Under the pieces are notes generated by a model that did no database searches, was not told where the DNA came from, and worked only from the letters and a program-made list of their open reading frames with translations. DNA of 64,000 nt. It comes from Schoenoplectus triqueter. Taxonomy: Eukaryota; Streptophyta; Magnoliopsida; Poales; Cyperaceae. Below, in pieces: positions 20,431-31,524 of the stretch. Made by a program: the position numbers and the translations under genes. Where the stretch lies: assembly GCA_964058805.1 (NCBI GenBank), contig CAXKVV010002169.1, positions 62,001 through 126,000 of the forward strand, read 5' to 3'. Within the stretch, counting starts at the first letter, position 1. Every line of letters starts with the position of its first letter.

Positions 20431-21131
20431 CCCCACCGGTGCAATTGTCGTCTCCGACAATGGTGACACCAGCAGTGCCACAAATCTCATCCCAACACTG
20501 TGTTCTGGTAGGAGAATCTGATCTGATGATACACATCTAGTGTATTGAAGACGGTCCGGTCCGGTCCAAACCCGGATGGTCCAAACCCGGTCCTAGGCTG
20601 TCCAAATTCGAAAAAACCGAACTCGTCCCACCGTTGGTCCCCGGGGGCCGGACCCCCACGGGACGGTCCACGGTCCGGTCCGGACACGTTTTTTTTTTTT
20701 GGAAAAAATAATAATTTATCATATATATTTTTAATAATAATTTTTAACTAATTCGAATTATTATTTTTAATTGTTTAAAAATGTAATAGTACTAAAAATT
20801 TTAAAAAATTACAAAAAAATAAAATTTCAGTAAATTATAAAAGTTGAAAAATAAATTTATTAATTTTTAAATAATAATTTTCATTGAATTAATTATATAT
20901 TTTTTAATAATTTAAAAATCAAATAATACAAAAAATTATAAAATAAAATTTGGATAATATTTTAAGTTACCCTCTTCCTTTAACCCGGGCTTGGGACCGG
21001 CTATGTAAAAAGAACATAGGCGGAGTTATAACTTTTTTTGTTAGTAATGTTCTTTAAAAAAATATTTTAAAAAATAATTGAAATATTTAAAAATAGATAA
21101 AAAGATTGATATGGTAAGAAATATCAAACAC

Positions 21132-23726
21132 TTAGAAGTCGTTGTGCATATACCATAAGTCGTTGTCTTGAATATCGTATGGGTCGTCGGAATCATCTTC
21201 TAGAGAGATATCGGGGATATTGGTACCGCTTTCTTGAGTTTCTATGGCGGATGTTGCTGCCTCAAATGTGGTATCATGTTGCATGTGACTTTCAGCGACA
21301 ATCCAATCTTTATTGCACACAAGTTGCTCGAAAAGTTTTGAACCCAATTTGGTACGCTTATCTGTTAGAATTCTGTTTGCCGAACTAAAACATGATTCAG
21401 AAGGGACGGTTAACACAGGCACTGCAAATACATCACGCGCCATCATCGCCAATGTTGGATAGGCAGTTGCATTCCTCTTCCAGTACTCCAGGATATTAAT
21501 TTGATCATCTTCCATGCTTCCCAAACAATAACTCAGTAATTCGTTATTGTTTATTTGTTGATCTTCAAAACAATCATCATCTCGCAACTCATTTAGCAAT
21601 CAAGATGAACTATTACTTCTATATGATTAAAAATGAATATAATATAAGTGAATAAATTATGTAATAGAAAGAATAATGATTAAAATTCATACCTAATGTT
21701 GCGACCGGTAGTAGAAGGATTATTAGTATTTCGTCGGGAGTTATAAATGTTGAACATCTCCTCCAATAAGCTATTTACGCGGTTATCTTCCTCATTAGTG
21801 CGTAGATGTAGATTTTATTTATACCTTTGAAGAAGCCTTACGGTGTATTTTTTCTTGAAAGATGGATGAAGACAATTTGCGATAATTATCACGGCGGGTA
21901 CTTCCTCCCAATATTTGAGAAATTTTTCTTTCATTGCTTCTACGATTGGAGAAAGAGAGGAGTCGAGACTTTCTATATTTTCCATCTCACGATAAACCTT
22001 TTGAGAAAAAAAATATAAGAAAAAAATATAGAAAAAAATGAGATAGAAAAAATAATATAGAAAAAAGATGAGATAGAAAAAAAGATGAAGTTTAAAATGA
22101 ATCAAATAAAAAAAAGATAATTCACCTTGGATATGCGATAAAGATGATGAAGTAACTCATGTGTAGATGGTGTATACGAGTACGATAGTTTGACAGTTGC
22201 CGTGAAGAAGACACCGAGGAAGGATTTTAACATCTCAAGTTGGTCCCATTCTCCCTCGGAGATAAGCAAATAAATCTCCTCAGTTGAGTTATTTAAGGTT
22301 TCGGTTATAGCACGCTTGCAAGGAAAACAACGATGAAACATTCTATAGGTCGAGTTCCAACGGGTATCTACATCCCATGGTACTCTTAACTTGCTCAAAC
22401 CCAACCGGGCACATAAGGCGTGAAATTCTTATTTTCTTATATTATTTGAAAAAATATGGTGAAGACTATTTTTAAATTTCACAATTAATGCAATAACACC
22501 TTGTGTTTTAATACCCGCCTTAACGGTAAGGTGAAGAACATGACAAGCACATTTTTGATGAAATATCTTGCCATTCATGATAGGGTTTAATGACCGAGTA
22601 AAATAATCAATTGACTTTATATTATTACTAGCATTATCGAATGAAATCGAAAAATTTTTATTTTCTAAATCTCTTTTTAAATTAAATTCTTGTAAAACAC
22701 TAATAATAGATTGATAAATAATTTGTGCAGTATGCGGAAATTCCATGATACGAAAACATAAAACTCTTTTTTGTAAAATCCAATTTTCATCAATATAATG
22801 GGCAGTAACACAAGAGTAACCAAGGCTGTATTTACCGGCCGTCCAAATATCAGAGGTAATTGAAACCTTATAGTTGGCATATCCAAACGTTGCTAATAAA
22901 TCATTTTACGTTCGTTATATTGTCTTTTAATCTCGGCTACCATTTTTCTATGGTGAAATCTCTTATACAATGATTGGCCACAACCCTGGATAACTAACCG
23001 GGCAAAACTTAAGCAATTATCCATACTTATTGGTTGTTCTTTTTGGACAATATACCGAGCAAACTCACTCAACATTCTTTTTTCATCGTATCTTTGGTGA
23101 GTTCTACTACCATCCGTGTTTATAACGCTTTGGACTGAACGAGGGTCTGGTTGATCTTGTGGTTCCTCATTTTTGGCCACATGTTTATCAGCATGCTTTT
23201 TAAATGCACTTAGATCGTTTGCCTTAGAATATCTATAAAAAGCTTTGCAATTTTTTACCTTGCACCTTTCGCTGAGTATGACACCGCTCGCGTCCTTTGT
23301 TTGTTCATAAAAACGCCTCTAAGGTGCATCGTAGGATGGGCCAGTTGTCTTCCTTTTCTTTTCTGATGGTCTTGCTTCCATTGGTGATGGGGGTACACTT
23401 GAGGTTGGAGTTTCTACGGCAGAGGAGGGTGCGGTCGGAACTTGCGATGGGGATTCTTCGGTTATTTCATGAGAACTTGGGGCGTATTGAGGATGATACG
23501 GTGTAGTAAATGTAGGGGTTTGTTGAGGTTGATAGTTAAGATCTTGCGGTATATAATTTGATTGAGGGTGGAGTGAGAGGTTTGCATGTCGCGGATAATA
23601 TGGAGCGTCAGCTTGTGGTTGTTGATAATATTGTGAGGGGTTTGTATTATCAACTACATCTTCACCAAAAATATCCACACTCAACCGGTGCATAAAATCA
23701 TCCACGAGATTAGGAGGATTTGCCAT
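21132..23726 (-). pseudogene. hAT-family transposase, disrupted
   Basis: The reading starts at 23726 (MANPPNLVDDFMHRLSVDIF) with a Pro/Gln-rich N-terminus. A BED-type zinc finger follows (CKVKNCKAF…HADKH, about 23290-23180) after an in-frame TAG just past SYDAP. Then come ITSDIWTAGKYSLGYSCVTA and HYIDENW (about 22850-22780), the core containing SISFDNASNN and WDVDTRWNSTYRM, and finally the dimerisation region ILEYWKRNATAYPTLAMMAR with SESCFSSANR (about 21500-21380). Breaks: the TAG after SYDAP, a frame change near 22893 (after NERK), and TAA at 22431-22429. Splice sites near 22120 and 21690 are plausible introns. The D/E catalytic layout cannot be checked fully by eye. The product would cut and reinsert this element if intact; it is probably dead. 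Confidence 0.88.
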
Positions 23727-24485
23727 TTCTATAAAAAAAAAATATAAGAAAAATCTTCTACTTAAAAAATAAATTTAACATTCTAAAAAAATTTCTAACA
23801 AAAAAAAACGAATTTAACAGAATAAATAAATTTACAAAAGAAATCAACAATCTAAATAAAATTCTACTTAAAAAATAAATTTAACATTAAATATAATATT
23901 CTAAATCTATTAATCTAACAACATAAAACTAAAATGTATTATTCTAAGAAAAAAATGAATTTCTACAAAAAAAAATACAAATAAAAAATTAGATTTTACA
24001 AATAAACTAATTTCTACGAATTTCAAATAAAAAATTATGAATAAAATCTAACAACATAACTAATTTCTATAAATAAAAATTACAACTAATTAAAATTAAA
24101 AACTAACCTTGAAGGGAAAATATTATCGCAACGATGAAATTAAGAAATTACGAATACCGAATATTATCCTTCTAGTCTTCTACCTTCTTCGATTAGTTAA
24201 TTTTTTCAATGGACTAACAATAAATTTATAATTCTAAACTATTTTTTTGTTTTTTGGAATAAGAAAATTAAATTTGAGAATTTGAGAATTTGATAGATTG
24301 AGAAGAGAGGGAGAATGAGATTTTGATGTGTTTTGAGATGTAAATGGGAGTGGTATTTATAGATATTTTTGGGAGGGAAAAATTCAGATATTTGGAGATT
24401 TTTTTTTATTTTTTTTCGGATTTTTCTGCAAAGATAAAAAAAAGTGACTTTTTTTTTTGAATTTTTGTAAACTTGGGGGTATTTT

Positions 24486-24600
24486 GGGGGGGGGGACCTA
24501 GCACCTTTTAATTAAAAAAGGTGGCAGCAGGGGGGCCCGGGTGGGGGGCGGGTGTGGGGTGGGGGGGGTGTGGGGGGGGGGGGGGAGGGGGGTCCGGTCC
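24486..24600 (+). repeat. G-run cluster at the hAT right end
   Basis: Runs of 4 to 13 G occur repeatedly (24487-24496 and 24541-24596) with short spacers, fitting a G-quadruplex-forming consensus on the plus strand. It is flanked by AT-rich DNA on the left and GGTCCGG words on the right. Confidence 0.85.
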
Positions 24601-24984
24601 ACGGTCCGATCCATGGGTCCGCACGGGACGGGTCGGCACGGTCCATTTTCAGGTTTAAGGAGAACCGGCCCACCGTTGGACCGGACCAAGACAAGGCACG
24701 GTCCGGTCCACGGTCCGGGGACGGTGCGGTCCGGTCCGGTCCGAAACGGGTTGGACCGGACGGGTTTTTTCAATCCACTATACACATCATATCATAATAA
24801 ATGCAAAATTTACTTCTATATATATTTCTTGGACAAGCATTAATGTACAAGACAGTAAAAATGTTAAGGCAATTAAAAAAATTGCTTTGTTGGTATACGT
24901 ACTATGTTCCATGTACAAGGGTCAAGGCATTAAAAAAATACAAATTAATTAGCTTTTAGGTCTCTCATTCCATTGAAAAACGTC

Positions 24985-25262
24985 AAATTCTGACAGAGCC
25001 AGTAGTTTTTTTTTAAAAAAAGTAAAGCTTTAGAAATGATTATTTAGTAACAACAGTTACTAAAGCTTTATTTTTTAAAAAATATTTAGTAATGATTATT
25101 TACTCAAAATCGTTACTAAAACATTGAATTTAGTAATAGTTATGCACAAAGAATCGCTATTGAATCTTTATGTTTTCTTCCTCCAGTGACGCAATTTAGT
25201 AATGGTTCAAAAACCGTTAGAAGATACATTTTAAAACATTGAAACTTTATTTTTGTGTAGTG
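24985..25262. mobile_element. CACTA-type terminal fragment
   Basis: The stretch ends in TTTTTGTGTAGTG (25250-25262), the reverse complement of CACTACACAAAAA, a common CACTA terminus. Inside are repeated subterminal words (TTTAGTAATGATTATTTA, TTTAGTAATGGTTC, ACCGTTAG, ATCGTTACTAAA). No transposase is seen and the other end was not located. Confidence 0.55.
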
Positions 25263-26051
25263 AATAATTACAAGTATGACCTGTAGCCCTCAATTTTACT
25301 TTCAGGTAAGACACCCAAATCAGCCCTCTGTTGTTTCTCTAATAGCATTGAGGCGGTAAGTGTGCCATGGGCATTAATTGTCATAAATAATGTAATGACC
25401 TGAACTGCATTAGCAAAGGGGTGTGATATCCATGTATAAAACTAGAATTCAAATCAGCTGCTCATCTATGGGTAGGGTTTTCCAGCCCACTATGCGATCT
25501 AACCAAAATAAAACTAACATGTGACATTTATCATTCATCTAATTAATGAGTTTCTAACGGTGTTAATTTTGTTAGCGGTAAGTCGCAACTTCTCCGTCAC
25601 TAAATCAATTAATTTTATTCTTTTATACAGTCTCTTCAATGTCTTCATCTTCCTTTTCATTTATAAAATTGTTTTACAACTGTTAATGCAATCTTACCAT
25701 ATACATAAATAAAAATATATATAATAAAGCTGGAGTCTCGTTCTCAATTCCAAACAGTTCTTCATATTAACCTCATAGCTTAGTTTCTCGTCTGAAGAAT
25801 GTGCCACAGTTTTTGTAATAGCAGGTAGCTGCAGTTCGATTGTAATCTAAAAATCTTAGGAGTATCGACTCTTGACTAATTCAATTAGACGCACGAAAAA
25901 AAATGTGAGAACCAACATAATCTTAATATGTTGAAAATGGAGATACAAAAAATTAAAATTATCAACGGAAATGTTTTCTATTAATCTTGTGCAGTTGTGT
26001 CTCAAATTACATCCGGCATCTCTAAGTTCTTGCACTGTGTTTCTTATACTA
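25263..26051. other. Intergenic; no gene seen
   Basis: Mixed-composition DNA without a recognisable gene or element. Confidence 0.5.
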
Positions 26052-26054
26052 TAA

Positions 26055-26246
26055 GGGTTCGTTTGGCAAATCAAGGAATAGCTTTGGAAGAGTGGTAATT
26101 TTGGAAGAGTGATAGAATAATATTTTTTTTGAAAGAGTGGTAGAAGAGTGGTATTCTTGACTATTCGGAAGAGCGAAAATATTGTTTGGCAGTTGTTACT
26201 CAGAATAGTTAAAATATGAATAATTATGATACTAATAATGATGATG

Positions 26247-26279
<33 letters not shown>

Positions 26280-27483
26280 GTAAAATAATAATCATAATAG
26301 TAAGATAATAATAATAATAAAGTAATAAAAATAATCATAATAAATAATAATATTATAATAGTAATATAATAAATATATAAACATAATCATAATATAGTAA
26401 TATAATAATAATAAATTATAATTACAATCATAATTATAATAATATAATAATAATAAGTAATCATAATCATAATCATGATAATAATAATTATAGTCATAAT
26501 CATAATAATATAACCATAATCATAATCATAATAATATAATAAAAAATATAATCATAATCATAAAAATAATTATAATTAGAATAATATAATAATAAATTAA
26601 TCATAAATATAATCAACATATAATAATATAATACAATATAATAAAATAGTAATAAAGTAATAAATAATAATATTATAATAGTAATATAATAAAAATATAA
26701 ACATAATCATAATATAGTAATATAATAATAATAATAAATTATAATTACAATCATAATTATAATAATATAATAATAAGTAATCATAATTTTAATAATATAA
26801 TCATAATATAATAATCATAATCATAATCATGATAATAATAATTATAGTCATAATCATAATAATATAACCATAATCATAATCATAATAATATAATAATAAA
26901 AATATAATCATAATCATAAAAATAATTATAATAATATAATAATAAATTAATCATCACTATAATCAACATATAATAATAATATACATAATAAAATAATAAT
27001 AAATAATAATAATCATAATCATAATAATCATAATATAATAATATAATAATAAATAATCTTGATCATAATAATATAATAATAAAATAATTATATTTATAAT
27101 GATAATAAATAATATAATAATACTAATGATAACGATAATATAATAACAATAATGATAATAATAATTTAATAATAATAATATAATGATAATAATAATAAAT
27201 AATAATTATAATATTAATATAATAATAAATTATAATCATAAATATAATATAATAATATAATAATACTAAATCTTAATCATAATCATAATATAATATATCA
27301 TAATCAAATAATAATCGCTATTCCGACGAAAGCTAATCTGGTATTCCATCTATAAGTTGGTATACCGGATTAGCACTATTCCGCACTCTTCTACTTAGTC
27401 TAAAATACGTTTGGCAAATTAATTTATCGGAATAGTTATTCTATTCTAACTTTTTGCTATTCCATTCTTTGCCAAACACTCCC
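26055..27483. mobile_element. MITE with expanded TAA/TAAT core, copy 1
   Basis: The left end is GGGTTCGTTTGGCAAATCAA and the right end in reverse complement GGGAGTGTTTGGCAAAGAAT. The flank is TAA on both sides (26052-26054, 27484-27486). About 1.1 kb of interrupted TAA, TAAT and TCATAA repeats fills the middle (about 26220-27310). The non-repetitive ends match copy 2 at 28741 closely. The 3-bp duplication suggests a PIF/Harbinger-like element, though the ends alone do not prove it. Confidence 0.85.
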
Positions 27484-27486
27484 TAA

Positions 27487-28204
27487 GTCTCTGAAAATCG
27501 CTAGATAAAGATAGACCACAGTCAGGGCTAAACCTATCATTTTATTTCACAACTTAAATGCCATGATTTATTCAATTCTCACACAGAGAGATTGTTCGTT
27601 TTCACTTCCGATATGGAGGAACCGAACCTTCTCGGTGTTTCCCTCTCATCGATGGTGTCTCTCTCTCTCTCATGGATGGTGTCTCTCTTCTCTGTCCCTG
27701 ACACTTTTAGTTCTGTCTAGTACAGATATGGAGTAATTTAAAATAACCTTATTAGTTTTGTTCCGCAATTCTGAACCCAATTATATCATAATTGTAGATT
27801 TTCCTGAGCACAGAAGCGTCAAAATGCAGCCTTCCTGCAAGGTACCAACTAGACATCAGTTATTATGTGTTTTCATTTTCCTTCTGGTTTTAATCTATAT
27901 ATACTTGGTGTTTAGATATCGCTATTAATTGATCTAAAGGTAGCATTTAAAGAAACTAGATTATCTAATTGTAGCCATATATTTTGTTCAAAAGAAAAAA
28001 GAAAGAAAAACTGATCCTGGTACACGTGCAGGTGATCAGATGGTTTTCTTCATTATTTTACACTTAGATCATTTCTGGGGCTTCCCAACAAATAATCCCT
28101 TTACATGCATTTCATCATAATATGTGAACATACAGAGCTGCTTTTGGTAACAATGCAATATTTATCCGGAGCATAAGTATTTTCTTTGAAGACATATTAG
28201 TTTG
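27487..28204. other. Intergenic; possible leader exon at about 27590-27840
   Basis: The segment around 27640-27700 has a small imperfect repeat (TCTCATCGATGGTGTCTCTC, then TCTCATGGATGGTGTCTCTC). It is followed at 27824-27840 by ATGCAGCCTTCCTGCAAG next to a GT. It could be an untranslated first exon of a plus-strand gene, but nothing confirms it. Confidence 0.25.
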
Positions 28205-28620
28205 ATGTAATATATCAGTTTTTAGTAATAATAAGTTTTATTAAATTAATATTATTAAAAATAAGAGTGAGAAACGTAAAATTTTAAATATACGAATGGC
28301 AGCAGCGTCACTGTCAGTGGCGTGTTTCATTATTTTTACGAAAAGTGCCACTGTCAGTGGCGCATTTCATTATTTTTACGAAACGCGCCACTGACAGTGG
28401 CACGTTTGCTTCTTATATATACAAAACGCGCAGTGCCTCTCCATCTCACTTGCGTGGGGTTTGGACGAAACGTGCCACTGACAGTGGCGCGTTTCGTCCG
28501 CGCCACTCACAGTGACGCGCTGCCATTCATGTATTTGAAATTTTACGGTTCTCACTCTTATTTTTAATAATATTAATTTAATAATAATTATTAATAATAA
28601 AAACTGGTAATATATTTTTC
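28205..28620. mobile_element. Palindrome-rich foldback element
   Basis: Terminal inverted repeats of about 100 bp (28210-28310 against 28520-28619) share TTAAATTAATATTATTAAAA and ATAAGAGTGAGAA. Between them lie five copies of a near-perfect palindrome, core GCCACTG(T/A)CAGTGGC, at 28305-28323, 28345-28363, 28385-28403, 28472-28490 and 28500-28518. Several are followed by the spacer ATTTTTACGAAA. No protein-coding capacity. Confidence 0.9.
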
Positions 28621-28740
28621 GCATATTCTAGTTCACCATTATGTGCATAAATAGATAGAGAACGAATTTAGGGACCCCATAACAAGTGTTGCTCGTTTAA
28701 CAATTCTTAATCACGTGACACGTCAACGCGAATTCCTTTT

Positions 28741-28939
28741 GGGTTCGTTTGGCAAATCAAGGAATAGTTTTGAAAGAGTGATAATTTTGGAAGAGTGAGA
28801 GAATAGTATATTTTTGGAAGAGTGGTATTCTTGACTATTCGGAAGAAAACAAATATCGTTTGGCAGTTGTTAATCAGAATAGTTAAAATATGGACAATTA
28901 TGATACTAACAATAATAATGATGATAATAATAATAGTAA

Positions 28940-29007
<68 letters not shown>

Positions 29008-30105
29008 TAATATAATAATAATCATAATCCATAATCTTAATATAATAATATATTAATAATAATAAATTATAATTATAATTAAAATAATAATAATAGTAAT
29101 AATAATGATAATATAATCATATAATAATAAATTATAATTATAATTATAATCATAATAATATAATAATATAATTAAAAATTATAATAATAATTATAATATA
29201 ATAATAAATAATAATAATTATAATAATATAATTATAATATAATCATAATATAATATAATATAATATAATAATAATTATGATAATATAATAATAATAATCA
29301 TAATCATAATTCATAATCTTAATATAATAATATATTAATAATAATAAATGATAATTAAAATTAAAATAATAATAATAGTAATAATAATAATGATAATAGT
29401 AATAATAATAATGATAATATAATAATAATATAATAATACATTATAATTATAATTATAATCATAATAATATAATAATATGATTAAAAATTATAATCATAAT
29501 CATAATATAATAATAATAAATAATTATAATTATAATAATATAATTATAATATAATATAATATAATAATAAGTAATTGTAATCATAATAATATAATAATAA
29601 AATAATAATATGTAATAATAATCATAGTCATAATCATAATTATAATATAATAATATAATAATAAAATTATAATTATAATATAATAATATAATACTAAAAT
29701 CATAATTATTATAATAATAAATAATAGTAAAATTAATCATATAATAACAATACTAACAATGATATTAATATAATAATAATAATAATTATTATAATAATAT
29801 TATATAATAATTAATAAATAATCATCATAATATTAATATAATAATAAATTATAATCATACTAATAATATAATAATAAATCATAATTATAATTATAATCAT
29901 GATATAATAATATAATATAACATAATCAAACAATAATCGGAATTCCGACGAGAGCTAATCCGGTATACCACATATAACTTGATATACCGGATTAGCACTC
30001 TTTCGCACTCTTCTACTTAGTCTAAAATTTGTTTGGCAAATTAATTCGTCAGAATAACTATTCTATTCCAACTTTTTGCTATTCCATTGAGTGCCAAACA
30101 CTCCC
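28741..30105. mobile_element. MITE with expanded TAA/TAAT core, copy 2
   Basis: It has the same ends as copy 1 (GGGTTCGTTTGGCAAATCAA; reverse complement of the right end GGGAGTGTTTGGCACTCAAT), flanked by TTT on both sides (28738-28740, 30106-30108). About 1 kb of TAA/TAAT repeat lies within (28905-29935). Confidence 0.85.
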
Positions 30106-30232
30106 TTTGTGATGTGTCGCATGCGTTCTTTCAACGCTTTATAATTGTATTTGTAGTTTGTAAGGAACAAAACATGATCAATAGAATCGAAATTATAGAA
30201 ACAGTAAACGAGGTTCATCAGTTCATGGCGAC

Positions 30233-30629
30233 TAGGGGTGTCAATGGGTCGGGTTGGGTCGGATTCGGGTCGAGTAATATCATTTTATTATTATTTTTTA
30301 TTCGATTCGAACCTGACCCGATTAAATTCGGTTCAAAAAATATTGACCCGTATCAGACCCGACCGGACCCGTGTAAAATAATTAAATATTTATTAATAAT
30401 TTTTATATAATTTGAAATAATAAAATATTAATTAATTTATAATTAATCTTAATTAATGTATATTTAAGACTTAATTAGTACTAAATTATAAAATTAATTA
30501 AAAAAATATATAATTAATTAAGTCGGGTCGAGTTGATCCGAACCTGATCTAACCCGATTCGGATAAAAAAAATCAAATCCATAACCATTCCATTTATCTT
30601 CGGTTCAGGTTTACCCGTCGACAAACCAG
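30233..30629. mobile_element. hAT-like fragment with GGGTCGG subterminal words
   Basis: It starts TAGGGGTGTCAATGGGTCGG, the classic left end of a large plant hAT group, with more GGGTC/GACCC words to 30365. The right side has inverted words (GGTTCAGGTTTACCCGTCGA) and ends CAAACCAG, a degraded match to the expected CACCCCTA. No target duplication is seen. The last two bases serve as the splice acceptor of the next exon. Confidence 0.65.
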
Positions 30630-31524
30630 GTACCTTCATTTGAGGAAAACCATTGTTTGGCACCCTGCATGGTCGCCCCCACAAAGATAATAGCTGGTCT
30701 GGGTCTTTCTTTGGGCATAGACATCCTTGAAGCACCTGGTGCAACTGGAGATTACCGTACCTTTCTGACTTCGAAGGCCAAATCAATTGCATGTGCGCTA
30801 ACAGCTCCTTTGCAACCACCTCCACGTGTTTTTGTGCCGGGAGAGGAAGAACTCAAGCCGGGTCGAGAGGCGGGATATGGCTTTGGTTTTCTTCACATAA
30901 AGGTAAGAAACTTGTTATATTAACTTTGGTAAATTAAAGGTAAAAAGATTTATTGTTGCAACATTATAGGAAAGTTATAATTAATGACACTGTTATTCCT
31001 AGCTCATACTAAAAGTTCCTTTTTCTTCCTTTTAAAAGGCAATTGATGATGCCCGTCATGACAAGGCAACAATACTCAAAGTACGAGGTCTAGAAGCTGT
31101 TGACCGAGCTGTTGGTCAACTCGCAAAGCTTCTCTGGCAAGCAGAAGCTTCTAACAATTTCCAATATTACCTATGTGTAACAGGAGACCACTCCACACCA
31201 GTAGAATACGGCGATCACAGCTTCGAGCCGGTGCCGTTTTCCTTGTGCTGGTTAGAAGATTTTGTTGGTGCAATTGGAAAGGAGAATGTAAATGCAATTT
31301 CACTTGAGGATTTCCCACTTCCATCAGTGGCAGCCGGGGACGATCTGGCTGAGGCTGGGGCTATAGTTGCAGGGAAGTCTAATTCTGGTAATTTAGTGTC
31401 ATGTTGTGATGATTCGGTGAGTGAGTTTAGTGAAGTTGCTGCTACCAGGGGTTATCTGGGTAGATTCCCAGGAAGTGAGATGATGGGAGTGATAAAGAAA
31501 TATATGAAGCAGAAAAACGAATGA
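30630..31524 (+). CDS. Cofactor-independent phosphoglycerate mutase (archaeal type), C-terminal half
   Basis: Two phase-0 exons (30630-30902 and 31039-31524, intron GT…AG) encode 252 residues with no internal stop. They contain APTKIIAGLGLSLGIDILEA then PGATGDYRTF, the metal-site-type motif IDDARHDKA, and VTGDHSTPVEYGDHSFEP near the end. This matches the C-terminal half of the plant enzymes related to archaeal 2,3-bisphosphoglycerate-independent phosphoglycerate mutase, which interconverts 3- and 2-phosphoglycerate in glycolysis. Family members are about 490-500 residues, so roughly half is missing. Upstream there is only a hAT fragment and repeat-filled MITE DNA, and no N-terminal exons were found back to 25 kb. 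The G usual before HD in DDAGHD is R here. It is either a 5'-truncated copy or a gene split by insertions. Confidence 0.85.

Larger units (their letters stand above)
20538..24780 (-). mobile_element. Full-length hAT transposon, 4,243 bp
   Basis: The left end is TAGTGTATTGAAGAC and the right end in reverse complement TAGTGGATTGAAAAA. The 8-bp flank TACACATC is perfect on both sides (20530-20537, 24781-24788). Both ends carry dense GGTCCGGTCC-type subterminal words (20555-20690 and 24590-24770). A decayed minus-strand hAT transposase lies inside. The intact target duplication indicates a fairly recent insertion; the coding decay suggests it was mobilised in trans or has since degraded. Confidence 0.95.

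Noticed and set aside
25856..26338. 160-codon hydrophobic frame with a long Ile run
   Set aside because: Translation of TAA/TAAT repeats inside the MITE.
29459..29740. Tyr/Ile/Asn-rich open frame
   Set aside because: Translation of the second MITE's repeat core.
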